DNA of 64,000 nt, taken from contig NZ_MKIO01000024.1 of assembly GCF_001938945.1 (NCBI RefSeq), forward strand, positions 124,001 to 188,000, read 5' to 3'. Origin of the DNA: Xaviernesmea rhizosphaerae. GTDB lineage: Bacteria; Pseudomonadota; Alphaproteobacteria; Rhizobiales; Rhizobiaceae. Position 1 is the stretch's first letter. Every line of letters begins with the position of its first letter. Under the pieces are notes generated by a model. It was given only the letters and a program-made list of their open reading frames with translations. It made no database searches and had not been told where the DNA came from. The position numbers and the translations under genes were made by a program. This document shows, piece after piece, positions 63,303 to 64,000 of the stretch.

Positions 63303-63402
63303 AGAGCATCGGACTGAACATCATCCGCAGTCTGATGCTTTAGCTCTTTGTTTTTTCAACAAATTTCGCCGAGACCGGTTCCCATTTTCGGTCCGATGCT
63401 CT
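63303..63402 (-). repeat. mosaic palindromic intergenic repeat (RIME-like), copy 4
   Basis: Reverse orientation relative to copy 1: GAGCATCGGACTGAACATC, a second stem half GCAGTCTGATGC, a T-rich middle (TTTGTTTTTTCAACAAATTT), then ACCGGTTCCCATTTTCGG and TCCGATGCTC. It lies 17 bp after hemN and might also serve as its 3' boundary. Confidence 0.72.
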
Positions 63403-63773
63403 GGCTTGGCGGCGTGTCTCGTCGGCCCGCCCACGCGCCTCGGCCCGGGCGAGGAAGACAGGGGCTGCGCATGGTCATGCACCCTTGTGGTCAAGCTGAG
63501 GGGCTTTCCCGGCATCGGCAATCGTCGGTACAAGCGGTATAGCAAGGCAACAATCCGCCTATTGACGAACAGAATCTCCCGCGTGATCTTTTTCTCCTTG
63601 TCCGCGCAAAAGTTGTGGAGAAAGCTTTCTGGTGGAGGAGGGGGGATTACTATGGATGTTCATGAATATTTCGGGGGGAGGATTGGAGATCCCTGGTGCT
63701 GTATGGAACAGGAGGCGCTGCTTGCTTGTTCAGCACCTGACGATTTCGACGATCTCTCGATGGGGACCGAACC
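63403..63773. other. intergenic region with a short ORF candidate
   Basis: 370 bp. A 74-codon frame starts at ATG 63652 behind a purine block GGAGGAGGGGGG but runs into the next ORF in another frame; its first half (MDVHEYFGGRIGDPW) resembles nothing I recognise. Nothing else is visible. Confidence 0.45.
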
Positions 63774-63977
63774 ATGCCGTGGCGTAACGAGCCGATGCTT
63801 CCGGAACATGTGGATTTGTGCCAGCGCGTCTATGACAATGCACGAGCGGCCCGAGGCCTTGAAAGCGATGCCATGAACCCGGTGGCCGCGCTGGTGCTGA
63901 CGCTTTATCGCCATGGCGTGCACGAGGAAAGCGAGCTTCTGCGCCGCACCCTGATGGCGCTGGACGAGAGTTCCTGA
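63774..63977 (+). CDS. small hypothetical protein
   Basis: 67 aa, predicted helical: LPEHVDLCQRVYDNARAARG, then MNPVAALVLTLYRHGVHEES and ELLRRTLMALDESS. The even hydrophobic spacing and coding-like composition support it. The start could be ATG 63774 or 63795; neither has a strong ribosome-binding site. No family recognised; it is close to the window end, so its operon context is not visible. Confidence 0.55.
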   Translation: MPWRNEPMLPEHVDLCQRVYDNARAARGLESDAMNPVAALVLTLYRHGVHEESELLRRTLMALDESS

Positions 63978-64000
63978 TCGCGCTCACGGCCCTGATCGCG

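Overview
The window is a high-GC chromosomal segment from an alphaproteobacterium of the order Hyphomicrobiales (Rhizobiales), most likely family Rhizobiaceae. The evidence is the gene order (mtaB-dapF, ffh-chorismate mutase-rpsP-rimM-trmD-rplS-leuC, prolyl-tRNA deacylase-thioredoxin-LON domain-Trm112-UbiH-like-tesB-glnK-amtB-ftsK-lolA-xthA), a SAM-II riboswitch in front of metA, an alphaproteobacterial FNR-type regulator with a matching TTGAT-N4-ATCAA box, and mosaic palindromic intergenic repeats of the kind described in rhizobia. I see no transposase, integrase, phage gene or CRISPR array, so this looks like core chromosome.

Layout. 1-1.5 kb: mtaB (cut by the window edge) and dapF, minus strand. 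2-4 kb: membrane chemoreceptor. 4-10.4 kb: translation/secretion cluster (ffh, chorismate mutase, rpsP, rimM, trmD, rplS), interrupted by a TauE-type permease and a GNAT enzyme. 10.4-14 kb: cytosolic PAS chemoreceptor and leuC, which is preceded by a 38-codon ORF and two hairpins. 14-17.8 kb: small secreted protein, L,D-transpeptidase, an OmpR-type regulator, a stand-alone cyclic-nucleotide-binding protein and galM. 17.8-20.2 kb: two divergent citrate-synthase homologues, one fused to a MerR-like HTH, sharing a control region full of inverted repeats. 20.3-21.1 kb: four identical tRNA-Gly(GCC) genes in a 188-bp tandem array. 21.4-28.8 kb: quality control and metabolism, ending with the sigma54-driven glnK-amtB operon. 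29.5-36 kb: ftsK, lolA, xthA, and metA under a SAM-II riboswitch. 36-45 kb: an SbmA/YddA-like ABC protein with a degenerate ATPase, Uup, thiamine diphosphokinase, and thiBPQ under a TPP riboswitch. 45-55 kb: FNR-type regulator, large hybrid histidine kinase, a second FtsK without membrane segments, and an M48 lipoprotein protease. 55-63.3 kb: cydDC divergent from cydABX-hemN around a perfect FNR box. The last 700 bp hold a repeat element and a small conserved-looking ORF.

How it works together. The FNR-type regulator at 45 kb is a plausible controller of the cyd/hemN block at 55-63 kb (micro-aerobic respiration and oxygen-independent haem synthesis). The thi genes form a thiamine uptake and activation unit, and glnK-amtB forms the ammonium-sensing unit. 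The parts least explained by known families are the divergent HTH-citrate-synthase pair with its operator-like region, the ABC transporter whose ATP-binding motifs are nearly all lost and which has an in-frame mini-ORF before it, the mini-ORF/hairpin leader of leuC, and the perfect amplification of the tRNA-Gly unit. None of these is demonstrably a wholly new system; they are the candidates most worth testing.
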